From Acytostelium subglobosum LB1 (taxonomy: Eukaryota; Evosea; Eumycetozoa; Acytosteliales; Acytosteliaceae), in the NCBI RefSeq assembly GCF_000787575.1, contig NW_012236518.1, positions 682,001 to 746,000 on the forward strand: 64,000 nt of DNA, written 5' to 3'. The position numbers and the translations under genes were made by a program. Below the pieces are notes generated by a model. It did not search any database. It worked only from the letters and a program-made list of their open reading frames with translations, and was not told where the DNA came from. Shown here piece after piece: positions 23,843 to 35,252 of this stretch (positions within the stretch are counted from its first letter, which is position 1; every line of letters starts with the position of its first letter).

Positions 23843-24881
23843 ATGAACGAACCATCATACAAGCTCTCAAGTGGATTCTCAATCCCAACTGTTGGATTTG
23901 GGTAAGTTCATTGTGAATGAATGACAACAACATCACCATGTCACTAATATATCTTCTTTGAATTGGTATAATCATAACAGAACATGGCAAAGCAAGAAGA
24001 ATGAGGTTGCTGAGGCCGTCAAGATTGCCATCAAAGCTGGATGTCGTCACATTGATTGTGCTGCCATCTATGGTGTATGTATAATTGAGTCGATCGCCTT
24101 CGATTGAATGAATGACTAACATTTATGTACTTATATATAGAATGAGGCAGAGATTGGAGGTGCTTTGAAGGAGTTGTTTGATGAGGGAGTTGTTAAGCGT
24201 GAGGACCTCTTCATCACAAGCAAGTTGTGGAACAGCTGTCATAAGAAGGAGAATGTGAAGAAGCATTGCGCCATCACTCTGAAGCATCTTGGTCTTGCTT
24301 ACCTCGACCTGTACTTGATTCATTGGCCATTCGCCTGGGTCTACACTGATGAGACCCTCAAGGTCGACCCAACCATGGACTACACTGTCACCATGCAGGA
24401 GACCTGGGAGGCCATGGAGGAGTTGGTCGCCGAAGGCCACGTCCGCTCGATTGGTGTGTCCAACGCCAACGTCCAGACACTCTCACAGATTATGGTGTAC
24501 GGAAAGATCAAGCCCGCCGCCAACCAGGTCGAGCTGCACCCATACCTGTCACAGCCAGGCCTCAAGGCATACTGTGACGCCAACAACATCCACTTGACTG
24601 CCTACAGTCCATTGGGCTGTGGCAAGTTCGTCGGTGATGCCACCTTTGAAGAGATTGCCAAGGCACACAACAAGCCAATCACCTCGATCCTCCTGCGCTG
24701 GGGTCTCCAGACCGGATTCTCTGTCATCCCCAAGTCAGTCACCGAGCAGCGTATCAAGGACAACCTGCTCATCACCGACTTCACCCTCACTGAGGATGAG
24801 ATGAAGTCCATCGACGCTCTCAACAAGAACTACAGAACCTGTGATCCAGCCACCTTCTGGAAGCTCGCAATCTTTGATTAA
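23843..24881 (+). CDS. Aldo-keto reductase
   Basis: Exons are 23843-23901, 23981-24074 and 24141-24881, giving 297 residues. It is an NADPH-dependent (alpha/beta)8-barrel reductase of aldehydes and ketones. The catalytic tetrad is visible: Asp and Tyr in HIDCAAIYG, Lys in TSKLWN, His in YLIHWPF. IPKSVTEQRIKDN is the cofactor-binding signature. The C-terminal loop ending DPATFWKLAIFD is slightly shorter than in animal aldose reductases and would shape substrate range. It is close to the dictyostelid alr family. Introns fall after FG and YG, dividing the first two strands of the barrel. The physiological substrate cannot be inferred. Confidence 0.94.
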
Positions 24882-25003
24882 AGTAAAGAAAGTAAAGTAA
24901 GCCGCGCCACACTCATACGCATGCGTGTGTTGCCGTCTGGACAATCAATGGGACTGTCCCAATACACATTTATTGTTGTTGTTGTCGTCGATAGAGAGCG
25001 GTG

Positions 25004-26976
25004 TTACATGCTCTGCTGGATGGGCGTGGGTGCAAAGGCTGGCGTCAACTTGGACACAAGGGTCGGGGACTTGAGATGGTAGATCTCCTGCTTCAAACGC
25101 TCAATCATGCTCTGTTGCTGCTTGATGAGCACTTCCATCTCGGTCATGGACAGTATCTGTCCAAACATCTCGTGTTTGAGTATGTCCTGGGCGGAGGGCC
25201 GCTCATCAGGGTTGGCCCGCATCATTGAGTGGATGAGGTTGGCTTCAAGCGGATAGTTGCGCACAAAGCTTGGTGGCAGGGTGCCGTTGCGGAGGTCGGT
25301 CAGGGCGCGTGCCTTCTCCATCTTTGTGGAGAAGATCGAGTAGAGTTCAAAAAGGATGATGCCCAAGCTGTAGATATCGGTCTTCTCGTTGTAGAGACCC
25401 TTCTTCTGCTCGGGGCTACTGTAGGTCAGTGTACCAACTGCACAAGTATGTTTGTTATGTTCACCTGAGCGATTTATGTTGGTTGCCGTTAGATGTTGGG
25501 TTGTCGCCAGCGAGGAGGAAGTCTGTGGCTGTTGGGGTGAGGGCGAGGGCGAGGATAGAGAGTATTGGTCCAAAGGATTGATATTGAGAGGTGTTGCCGA
25601 GGACTGAAGAGATGGTGTGGACATTGGAGTGGGGGTCGGTGTAGAGATGGCGGTCGAGTTCTGGGTCGCCAGTCCATAGTCGCCCAGTGATACCAACAGC
25701 TCATCGTCGTGTTCTGGATCGCAGAAGCTACTGCCGCCACTGCTACTGCCGCCACTACTGCTCAGCACACTGCTGTTGCTGGCAAGCGAGTGAGTTGAGT
25801 TGTCCAGTGAGGGCGTGTCGGTGCACCCGAGGAAGATGTTGCCGGGCTTCAGATCGCGATGGATAATGCCCTTGGAGTGTATGTACTTGAGACCAATGCA
25901 GATCTGCTTAAAGATGCGTTGGTTCTCCTCTGGGTTGATTTGGCTCCTTGACTCGAGCCACTTTGAAAGGTTCTGATTGTACAGCTGCATTACTATATAC
26001 AGGGTTGTGACGCCTTGTGTAGTTGTCCTTGGAGTTGGTGATTGCTGGGGTGGCTGTTGCTGTTGTTGCTGATGATCCCTGCGTCCACGACTTCTTTTGG
26101 CCAACTCATTATTCTCATCATCCATGGAGCTGTCATAACGTGGAGGCTTAACAAACATTCCAGTTCCAGTTCCAGTGTCCTCATCACTTGAGTCGTTGTC
26201 ATCATCATCATCAGCGTCACGTGATTGGTTTCCAGTTCCACTCTCACTCTCATACTTTAGATGTGAAGGTATCTGAGGAATCATTGATGATGTGAATGGT
26301 CTTAGAGTGAACTGTCGATGCAAGTTGGATAGGCTTGATTCTCCATCATCTTCATTATCGTCGTCGTCGTCGTTGTCATCGTCAGAAGATGAGGAGTCAA
26401 CATCATCATCATCATCCATCGCCTCAGTTGACTCCCAATCATCTTCCATTGAAGTTGGCAGCTCGGTTGTGACGCCAGCACCGCCACCATGACTGGTCAA
26501 TGATATCTTTGTGATGGAGTTTGAGCTGGTGTTGATTGGTGATGTGTCCTTGTGCTCCAGCCATGCAGTATGATATCTAACAATGTTTACATGATTGAGT
26601 GATGCCAGTGTCTTGACCTCGCGCAACACTTTGTCCAAATAAGTCTGTGATGTATTCTTAAAAGGTATCTTCTTCAGAGCATAATATAGACCATCCAGAC
26701 GGTTCTGTACCTTATACACTGTACCGAATCCACCCTTGCCTATCCTCTCCAACTCTACAAAGTCATCATCATACCTAGAGCGTCTGATATTTATACAAGG
26801 TGGTGGTCTGTTGCCGCGTCCATATGTTAGCAAAGTGTCACTCCAAGTTTGGACAATGTTAATGGACCGACATGTATTATAACATACCTGATGGACTCAT
26901 CCGAGATGTTCATCGGCTGTGAGGGTGTTCGTGGCGAAGATATTGAGGAAGAGAGGATTCTGTCGGCTGGCATCAT
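25004..26976 (-). CDS. eIF2-alpha-type protein kinase
   Basis: Minus-strand exons are 26976-26888 and 26840-25004, giving 641 residues. The kinase N-lobe starts near residue 60 with GKGGFGTVYKV. The stretch YALKKIPFK...REVKTLASLNHVNIVRY is characteristic of eIF2-alpha kinases (GCN2, PERK, HRI group). A ~190-residue acidic Ser/Asp insert interrupts the lobe junction, as in that group. The C-lobe has HRDLKPGNIFL, then a second insert, then AVGTLTYSSPEQ and the DIYSLGIILFELY helix. The metal-binding DFG motif reads DYG here. The C-terminus ends in a short coiled coil after MTEMEVLIKQQQ. No HisRS-like or RWD domain is present, so it is not a full GCN2. It probably phosphorylates eIF2-alpha under stress to reduce translation. 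Confidence 0.86.
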
Positions 26977-28797
26977 AATTGGAATAAAGTTGTTGGAGTT
27001 GATATCTTGGTCTCGGCGTGAAACAAACTAACAACTTCACTTGGAATATGTTGTTGTTGTTGTTGTTGGTGTTGGTGCGAGTGATATGTTGTTGTTGGAT
27101 GTAGCAGTTGCCAAACAAAGAGACACTACTAGTAGTTAGGAAGCTGGATAAAGTTATTGATTTATGGATTGATTGGATTGAATGATTGATGAGATATTGA
27201 TGAGTTGAGTGTGTGTATTTACAAATATACTTGATATATTGATTGAGTTGACTTCCACCTTATACAGTCAATGCCAAGATTGCTTGTGGCTGCAGCAGTG
27301 GCAGAAGCAGCAGCAGCAGAAGATGCAACTCTTTGGTATTGGATAATGTTGGAATGAATGAATGAATGAATGAGGAGTGGAGTGGAGTGGAGTTGAAGAA
27401 GGAGTGGGAAGAGGAGGAAAGAGGGGGTTGGGGGTTGGTGGTATCCGACTGAATGAATGAAGGAGGGCTGGGGTGATGGACTGATCGATTGATGGATGGA
27501 AGGATGGACTGGTTTGATTGACTGATGTCTTTGGCAACTGAGCAGCAGTGTGAGTGTGTATGAAATGTCAATCACGTGAGTGGGAACTGTTGTTGGTGGT
27601 GATGGTCGTGTCGTCGAAGTGATGGTGGTAGTGGTAGTCTTGGAGGGGGTGTTATGTGTGTGTGTGTGCATTACACACCGTCAGACATGGAGGTGATTGG
27701 CTAGCTAGTTGACAGTGATGATGGTCGCATGCTATTGCAATATATCAATATCTCATATATACAAGTCTATTCTACAATATACAATTGATGACAATTGGAA
27801 ATTGAAAGATCAACTACACATCCAAACACACTCCCGAATTGAACAACAACTATTCTTCTTTTGTTAATAATATATATATTAATTATTATTATTATTATTA
27901 TTTTTGGTGTTGTTGATGTTGACGAGTTTATCCCAGTGTGTGTTGATGTCGATATTGTTATTGTTGTTGTTAGAGTGTGTGTGTGTGTGTTTGTTTATTA
28001 GAGTATTAGATAGAAGGATAAATGGTGGTAGTGGGAATGAGAGAAACACCATGGTCCTGGTCTATTGTCTGTCATGTGACCTTGACGAATGTGATCGACC
28101 ATTGTGATGGTGGGTGAAAATTCCAATTTTGTTCATTTTGGAGATGACCTGGTGATTGAGCATTGCGAAATCGGGGAGTGAGAGGGGTTGGTGCTTTTGC
28201 TGGTGATCATGTGTGTGTTAGTGATGGGGATTTAGTGAAACTCCTTGTTCACCAAAAGATAAAAAGAGAAGTAAATATCAATATCAACTGTGTGTGTGTC
28301 AATGATCACAACAACAACAACACTCCAATCTAATAAACCACGGTTAGTGCCAATAAGGAAAATACCAGTAACAGTTTATTTATTATAATAAAGATCATAT
28401 CATTATACACTTAATGATCTTCAAAATCATTCACTTATTACTTTTTAATTTGGCTTAATACTTTTTAGACCTCTTCGAGTGGAACTGGAAGAATATTATT
28501 TTGGACAGAGTAAAGAATAAGGATAATTAATTTCCTGGTCCAAGTTTGTTAGTAATATACAATTTGTAGAGGTCACCAATAATTATCATCCAAATGTTCT
28601 AAATAATCTACAAATATTTTTGTTTAATTGCCTACACACCGTTCTATCAGGAGTAGCGTTGTTTTGTTAGTTTATCCTTACCATAGAATTGTTAGGACAC
28701 TCTCATTGGATAAGATTGATTCAAGTGCCAGATTTGAAATTTTTTATCTAGTTGTGATACGTACAAATGTCGTGGATTTGATCCCAAAACATCATCA
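26977..28797. other. Spacer between kinase and tRNA gene
   Basis: The kinase leader and promoter occupy roughly the first 300 bases, followed by AATG/GGAT and purine-rich repeats (27350-27500). A T/AT-rich stretch lies at about 27850-27905, GT-rich sequence follows, and a strongly AT-rich block sits at 28370-28790. Open frames here are short, repetitive and unsupported. One TCACGTGA octamer lies at 27572. Confidence 0.5.
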
Positions 28798-28868
28798 GCG
28801 CATGTGGTCCAATGGTAGAATGTTTCCCTGCCACGGAAGCGATCCGAGTTCGATTCTCGGCATGCGCA
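28798..28868 (+). tRNA. tRNA-Gly (anticodon GCC)
   Basis: These 71 bases fold as a standard cloverleaf. The acceptor stem is GCGCATG/CATGCGC with discriminator A. The D-arm is GTCCAATGGTAGAAT, the anticodon stem TTTCC/GGAAG with loop CTGCCAC (anticodon GCC), and the T-arm CCGAG-TTCGATT-CTCGG. The A and B boxes of the internal Pol III promoter are intact and no intron is present. Dictyostelid retroelements often insert near tRNA genes, but I see none next to this one. Confidence 0.97.
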
Positions 28869-28871
28869 CTC

Positions 28872-28876
28872 TTTTT
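28872..28876 (+). terminator. Pol III terminator
   Basis: A run of five T begins four bases after the tRNA 3' end, the usual RNA polymerase III stop signal. Confidence 0.85.
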
Positions 28877-29136
28877 ATGCCTCAATGGAAACGGCCAAAT
28901 CGGAACTTCGAGAAATGAAAGATATATATTTACATGGACCAACAGAACCCTAGAAACATAGTCTTATTGTCCTTCGAAAGGGATAACAAACTCCACTCAT
29001 TGGTGAAAGACATTTCTTAAAACGACGGTTTGTCCAAACGACTTATTAACTGAGACTATCTTAAAAAATCGATCGTCTTTAGACTTATTATTACTTTGAA
29101 CTTATACTTTATATATATTATATTACTACCTATGAA

Positions 29137-30713
29137 ATGAGCCAACATCAATATCATACAATAACAACAACACTAATATCATGGTCGATCCTTATATTGC
29201 AGATTGTTGTTGTTATCTTTGTGCCAATGTTTGCTGTTATAGATTGCAAACCATCAGCTGATCTCAAGTTCAACCAATACGGATACTTCAAGATATGTCA
29301 GTTCACAGACTTGCACTATGGCAATAGCGATCAATTGGATCAACAAACCTTTGAAGGTCAAGGTAATCATCAGTCGCACAGTCAGTCAGTCATTGACTCC
29401 CACTCATTCATTCATTCATTCATTCATTCATTCATTCAACTTTACATCATGACTTTACAGAGATCATATTAGATAGAGAGAAGCCTGACTTGGTCGTGCT
29501 CTCAGGTGATATGATAAGCGGGAACAACCAGCGATTCTCTGACCCTACAGTATACAAGCCCATATGGGACTTGATGACCCTACCAATGAGGAGTCGGAAA
29601 ATACCGTAGGTACATGAATCGTCTGGCATCAACTAATGTATGATGGCTAACACTTCATATGTATGTAGATGGGCAATAACATTTGGTAATCATGACGATG
29701 AAGGAGTGTTCTCAAACAGGAGGATCAATGAATTGGACATGAGCTATGATCTGAGTTTATCACAGACAGGCCCACTCAATCTACCTGGCATTTCAAACTA
29801 TGTTCTCAAGGTCCAGAGCTCATCGGCATCACCATCGACGACATCGCCATCAGGGTCGGACCCTGACTCATCCTCTTCCCTATCCCTACTTGTATATATC
29901 TTTGATTCCAACACTGGATACTGTGGAGAGGAGGGAGAGTGGGGCTGCATTCAGTCGTCGCAGGTGGCCTGGTACAAGAACCTGTCCGATCATTACAAGA
30001 CTCCTGCATTGGCATTTGTACATGTGGCACCAGTCGATGCCATTGACCTTTGGAACAACCATGAGGTCTATGGCGACTTTGGAGACAGTGGCGTATGCTG
30101 TTACTACACCGATCAATCATACTTTATGAAGACAATGATTGAGCGACAGGACATCAAAGGACTCTACTTTGGACACGATCATGCCAATGACTTTGTTGGT
30201 GATTACTATGGTATATCAATGGGTTATGGAAGAGTATTACATCGATCGATCATTCATCCATTCATTGCTGCAGAGACAATATCATTGACTGACACAATCA
30301 TTCATTCAATCAATCATTCAATCATTGGTACATTACAGAAATCAGGTTATGGTTCATATGCACCAAAGTATACGATAGGTGCAAGGATCATACAGATACA
30401 GGAGAGGACAAATAGATTGACAACTTGGATTAGGAATGTAGATGGACTCGTCGAGACTCAATACCATCACCTGCCAAACGAACAGGACGCTGTAGCCAGG
30501 TATTGTTGTGGCAAACGTGACAATGAGTACAGTGGATATTGGGGCATCTTTACAGGTCTAAGCGGATTCCTGTTGTTGGTCAGTTGTCTAATCCAATGGC
30601 AATTCGGCAGGAGGAAGGATAATGTAGGAGGCGTGCTCGGAGGTAGATCACTGTCCTTCCAGCTGCTGCCCACGACGATGTCCATCAACAACAACAAACC
30701 TGTATACCAATAA
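29137..30713 (+). CDS. Membrane-anchored calcineurin-like phosphoesterase
   Basis: Exons are 29137-29362, 29461-29605, 29669-30233 and 30339-30713, giving 436 residues. A hydrophobic stretch near the N-terminus (about residues 12-35) serves as signal peptide or anchor, and a second one lies near residue 385 (WGIFTGLSGFLLLVSCLIQW). The metallophosphoesterase motifs are all present: FTDLHYG, VLSGDMISG, FGNHDDE, AFVHVAP and FGHDHAND. These bind two metal ions. The arrangement matches the Dcr2/PAP29-like class of phosphatases. The third intron (30234-30338, 105 bases) contains no stop and keeps frame, so its retention would add 35 residues. I treat it as an intron because it is ATTC-repeat sequence between GR and KSGYGSY, where homologues are continuous. 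Confidence 0.9.
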
Positions 30714-30772
30714 TACTATCATTACTATCATTATCATTATTATTACTACTAATACAACATCAGTTACCCTCT

Positions 30773-33046
30773 TTATTTGTTGCTGTCACGTGATTTGTAA
30801 CTACTAAGAGGTGGGGTGGCGGTAGACTTTGGTGCTTTGGTGCTCGGTGGTTCATGGTCACGTTGTCCTCGCTGGCGATAAGTATGATCGTCTTCGTCGA
30901 CCCTTCTCTTTTTCAGCTGCTCCTTGTCATCTGCTATCTCATCCTTTCGTTTCTTATCGTTCGTCGTTGTATCCTTGGCAAAGGACAGTTGTTTTGATGA
31001 TGATGATGATGTCTTGGAGGAAGTGGAAGAGGACAGTTGTTTTGATGTTGATGATAAACTAGTCTTGGGCTTCGATGGAGAAATAAGCCTCCTCCTATTG
31101 CTATATGTTTGCTTCTCTCGGGTCTCATTGTCACTCTCCTCCTCGCTGCTGTCCTCGTCGTCACTACTATCACTATCGCTCTCGTCGCTTTCAACAGACG
31201 CTGTCTTTGCTCGAGCGTGATGAACTGTATGATTATTCTTGGACGATGATCCAGACTTTGAATTGCCATTGGTGAATGACCTGTTGTTGTTGTTGTTGCT
31301 GTTGTCTCTCGAGGACTTTGCCGAGCCACCACCAATTGGCTGTCTAAGCTTCAGTGATATATCGTGTTCCTCTTCCTCCGCCTCTCTGTCATTCTTCTTT
31401 GACACTTCCTTATCCTCTTCCTCCTCTTCATCAGAGCTATCAACACCTTTTACAACATCCTCCTCTTCGTCATCGTCATCTTCCTCTTCTTCTGCAGCTT
31501 GGTCTATTATATGTGATTGAGACGTGGCAAGCACGGTCAGAGAGAGCGCATGCGGGAGCATGTCAATAATCGGTCCACACATAACATACCATTCAGTGAC
31601 TTTCTCAACTTATTAATCGAATCGGTTATGGTCAATCGTGGCTCCTTATCCTTCTGTCTGATGATATGTATCAGCTCCTTTGTAATCAACTCGCCAGCAC
31701 TGATCAGGACTTCTGGTTAGTTCTCATATCCATCATCATCATCACTCCGCCACGCCACTCCACTCCACTCCACTCCACTCTCTTTCCAGCCAGCCAGCAT
31801 ATACATACTATTCAGTCTCCTTGCGCAGTTGCAAGAACATCGTTCTCTTGTTGATGTTTCGATCCTTTGCGTATTGTTTCAGCATGCTCGACGCCTCTAG
31901 TCGTGCTCTTATATCCAGCTTGAGACGGTCTTGTGCTCCATTCTCTATCATCTGATTGGCGATGATCGACCTGATCCTGTCAAACGTTCCATTGCTCTTG
32001 AGCATCTCAAGAGTCTGCACCGACGTCTGTTGGTAGAACTGTCGCTCCGTGACCGACAGTGACTGCATGATGGCGTCCAGATGGTCGACTGGCTCGCCGT
32101 CTCGTGGACGGTGGCCCGGCGCGACGCCAGGATGTCCGCCGCCGTGAGGCGTGTGAAGCAGGGGTGGACGATAGGGCATCGCACCGCCTGGGGGTGGTGG
32201 CCCGCGCCCGCTCCATCTCTCCTTATACTCTCTGTCGCGAGGCAGACTGTCCCTGGGCACACTATCCCTTGGCAGACTGTCACGATCACCTGGCAGGTAG
32301 TGTGGATCGCGCGAGTCCCGCGGCGTCCACGGACGTCCGTCTCTATAGGCGTCTCTGTATCTGCCTGAGGGCAGTGGGGGCAGGGGCGACAGTGGTGGAG
32401 GCGGCCGCCTATAGTCGTCGTCATACTGTCTCCCAGCAACACCACCGTGCTGATATCTACTGCCGGCGCCGGCTACGCCAAAGTAGCCCATATGGGGGCC
32501 GGACAGCGGCAGTTGTGGCGGCAGATGCTGTGGCTGTTGGCGCACAGGCACCGGACGCTGCTCACGACTGTCCCACTTTGACTCCTTTGCAGGAGGCTGA
32601 GGCGGCAGCTGATCACCGCCGCCCACACTAGGCACAGATGACGAAGAAGACGATGACGATCTCAGCTCAGGTGTGCTGCTCACCTGCTTGTCCCATTTGC
32701 TCTGTTTGACAGTTGTTGGTGTTGCTGTTGTTGTTGTTGTAGTTGTTGATGTTACTGTCGCTGAGTTGTTATTGTTGTTGTTGTTGGTGGATGTATGAGT
32801 TGTAGTTGTGCCTGCGCCAGCGTTGGCGGTCGTCCCTGAAGTGGCAGCACTATTCGTGGGGGGACTGCTATTGGTCGTCGTCGTCTCTATCGTTGATGAC
32901 CTAGTTGTATCCTGCAATAATTGTATTGCAGGTTGTGATATTGTTGTTGCTGCTGATGCCACTGTATTATTGATTATTGTTGTTGTTGTAGTTGATGTAG
33001 TTGATGTTGTTGTTGCTGTTGATGATATTGATTCGATGTTGCTCAT
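30773..33046 (-). CDS. SHG1/BOD1-like acidic protein
   Basis: Minus-strand exons are 33046-31809, 31699-31590 and 31503-30773, giving 692 residues. At first the first exon seems to end in a TAG, but that TAG overlaps a consensus GTATGT donor. Splicing to the acceptor at 31700 (branch-like CTAAC 17 bases before it) continues the frame. Residues 1-330 are Thr/Ser/Asn then Pro/Arg/Asp-rich, with two KWD motifs (KQSKWDKQ, KESKWDSRE). The segment LKSNGTFDRIRS...IRARLEASS resembles the SHG1/BOD1 domain found in a COMPASS subunit and in BOD1 proteins. The C-terminal third is acidic, then Ser/Lys-rich with KKRK-type nuclear signals. A nuclear chromatin-linked role is likely but only the short domain supports it. 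Confidence 0.72.
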
Positions 33047-33425
33047 TGCATGACATCATTGTTGTTGTCGACCCTTCTAAAATATATATATTATATAATA
33101 GTTAACTATTATCTCAATGTTTGTTATAATCGTGATAATATATTGTTGTTTATGTGAATGAGGTATATATATATATATTACTGTTAGAGATAAGAGTGAG
33201 GGATTGATTGAATGAAGAATGAAACGAATGTCGATTGGATGTGCTAACATTCAAATTTGAAAATTTGAAGTCTGTTGGGTTGTCGCTGCACAACGATCAG
33301 TTCCAGCTCAGAGTATTATCATCTTTATTCGTAAAGTTAAGTTTGTTTGGGATTGAATGGTGAATGATTGAATGATTGATTGATTGATTGACACATATAT
33401 GGATTATCGACTTGATACCATTTGA
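33047..33425. other. Spacer, 379 bases
   Basis: This holds the promoter and leader of the SHG1-like gene (TATATATATATA at about 33162) and the 3' flank of the histidine phosphatase. It contains the near-palindromic CAAATTTGAAAATTTG at about 33253 and AATG/ATTG runs. No gene is visible. Confidence 0.5.
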
Positions 33426-34263
33426 TCAACTCAGGAATACGGCATCATTGGTGTTCATATCCCATTGCAATATCTGGCAGTTCTTAAAGTATGGTAGCTT
33501 CTTCTCCATCAGATAATAGAAGAACTCAGAGTGACCAACCACCGCAATAGTGTTCTCCTGACGTGCCATCAGCCATGCCTTGAACTCATCCATCCTAGCC
33601 TGTAATTGATCTGTATATTAAGATTGATTGAGTATGGGTCAGTCAGTGAGTGAATGATTGGAATGATCCCAACAACGACAATAACAACAACATACCTAAG
33701 TTCTCTTTGTATCCAATTGTCTTAAAGTACTCTTGTGTATCGATGGACATGTCGTGCTTGAGCTCCTCGGGCAGATACCACCAGCGCTCTTGGATGTGAG
33801 AGAGGTCAAAGTCTGGAAACTCTTTCTGGACGATGGATCTCTCGCGGCCAGTGTCATCGCTGGTCTGTACGTACTCGGAGTGCAGTGTGATCACCTCCAC
33901 CTTGAGCGCACGCTCTTTGATCGCCTTGGAGAATCCACGTCGTGTAGTGTCGAGTGCGCGACTCAGTGGCGACGACACCACCAGCTCGATATCTGTAAGT
34001 TTGGCAACGTGGTCGGCCAGTGAATTGGCCTGCTGCTCTCCTAGCTCTGTGAGCATGGCATCAAACAGGAATGGGTCCTTCTTGTGTAGTTGGTATGCAG
34101 CATTGAATGTACTCTGGCCATGGCGAATCAAATAAATACGCTTATTATTGTTGTTGGTGTTGTTGGTGTTGGTGGTGTTGGTGTTGTTGTTGCCGCCATT
34201 GATAGCGGTTGGTGAAGTAACATGTGATGCGCCATTCAGGCCAGAGATCTCTTGTGCAGTCAT
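33426..34263 (-). CDS. Phosphoglycerate mutase-like histidine phosphatase
   Basis: Minus-strand exons are 34263-33696 and 33610-33426, giving 250 residues. After a ~40-residue Asn/Thr-rich leader comes YLIRHGQSTFN, holding the phospho-accepting His of the RHG motif. VVSSPLSRALDT supplies the second Arg, and VVGHSEFFY the second catalytic His. These mark a branch-1 histidine phosphatase. The C-terminal pattern does not match glycolytic dPGM closely, so it is probably a phosphatase on a small molecule or protein, not the glycolytic enzyme. The upstream pyrimidine tract in its leader is G-rich on the opposite strand. The substrate is unknown. Confidence 0.9.
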
Positions 34264-34929
34264 TATTATTATTATTATATAAGTGTAATAGTATATAGAG
34301 AGAGAGAGGGAGGTAGAAGGGGAGAGGTGGGGAGATGGGGAGAAGGGAGAAGGGAGATAAAGAGAATATAGAACAAAGAGATAAAGAGATAAAGAGAGAG
34401 ATATAAAGAGATAATGAGAGAGATGTATGTATTACAACAGAGAGTGAAGTAGGGATAGAACTAATGATGAAGAGTACACAGTCATCACTTCATATATGAA
34501 TGAATGAGGTGTTCCACCCTTCAGGTGCACCAACCTTTGATGGGTTAGTGGGTGGTGGTACTCAGGATCGGTAACACCTACCACTTTACATGTTATGTTG
34601 TCGAAGGTGAATGTGGGGGTTAGGGTTGGCCCTGGTTTGGTTATTATGAGTGTGTGAGTCGAAGGGCTTCAGACGATCAACCGAATCAAAACCGAGAATA
34701 GGCTCTCCCCTCGATGATCTGAACTTTGCAGGGTCTGTCGTTTGCAGAGACCAAATAAGGACCTATGATCAAACATCAAGCATCGGTACCAAAGAGTCAG
34801 ATTAATAAAACAAACTTATTAACTTTTAGATTGATGAGTGACGAGATATATATATATATTATATATATACACTCGTATTGGATTAGTTTATTACAGTTAC
34901 AACATGTATTTGGATTAGATAGTTTCTAT
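34264..34929. other. Spacer with G-rich tract and imperfect hairpin
   Basis: Next to the phosphatase start is a purine-rich tract (34297-34440) including four closely spaced G runs at 34319-34347. A less AT-rich island at about 34500-34760 includes an imperfect stem, AGTGGGTGGTG with CACCTACCACT (about 34534-34578). No open frame is supported. A non-coding RNA in the island is possible but unproven. Confidence 0.45.
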
Positions 34930-35252
34930 TTAGATTCCAATTGAGCTGGTAACACCATCAGCAAAAGCGATAACAGTACCTGCAACTGCCTTGACAGAGG
35001 TGGTGATACCCTCAACTGCTGGTGAGAGATTCTCACCAATAGTCTTAACAATACCAGACGTGTTGTTTGACGATTGTCCAAATGATGATGAGCCAGAGCT
35101 CATTACTGAACCATTGCTAAAAGCAGAGGCGTTGAAAGAGAGGGAGGTCATGGATTCTAAAATATTATTAAAGTAGTAGTTGAGTTAGAAATTATAATTC
35201 ATTTCCAGAAATGATTATTATTATTATTAAGTTACTTACTGATGATAGTCAT
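34930..35252 (-). CDS. Tiny Ser/Gly-rich dictyostelid protein
   Basis: Minus-strand exons are 35252-35240 (13 bases) and 35156-34930, giving 79 residues. The start MTIIKSMTSLSF and the Ser/Asn/Gly-rich body recall the small hssA- and sigN-like families that are abundant in dictyostelids and induced in development. The 13-base first exon with a GTAAGT donor also fits that pattern. The C-terminal half alternates Val/Ala/Thr and could be membrane-active or amyloid-like. The function is unknown, and the family assignment rests on style and gene structure, not on a strict motif. The gene diverges from the coiled-coil gene across a 792-base AT-rich spacer. Confidence 0.65.

Noticed and set aside
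31808-33046. The 412-residue open frame as a complete gene separate from the acidic frame at 30773-31582.
   Set aside because: The terminal TAG overlaps a GTATGT donor, a branch-like CTAAC and an AG acceptor follow, and phases match through two more exons. The downstream frame has no start codon of its own.
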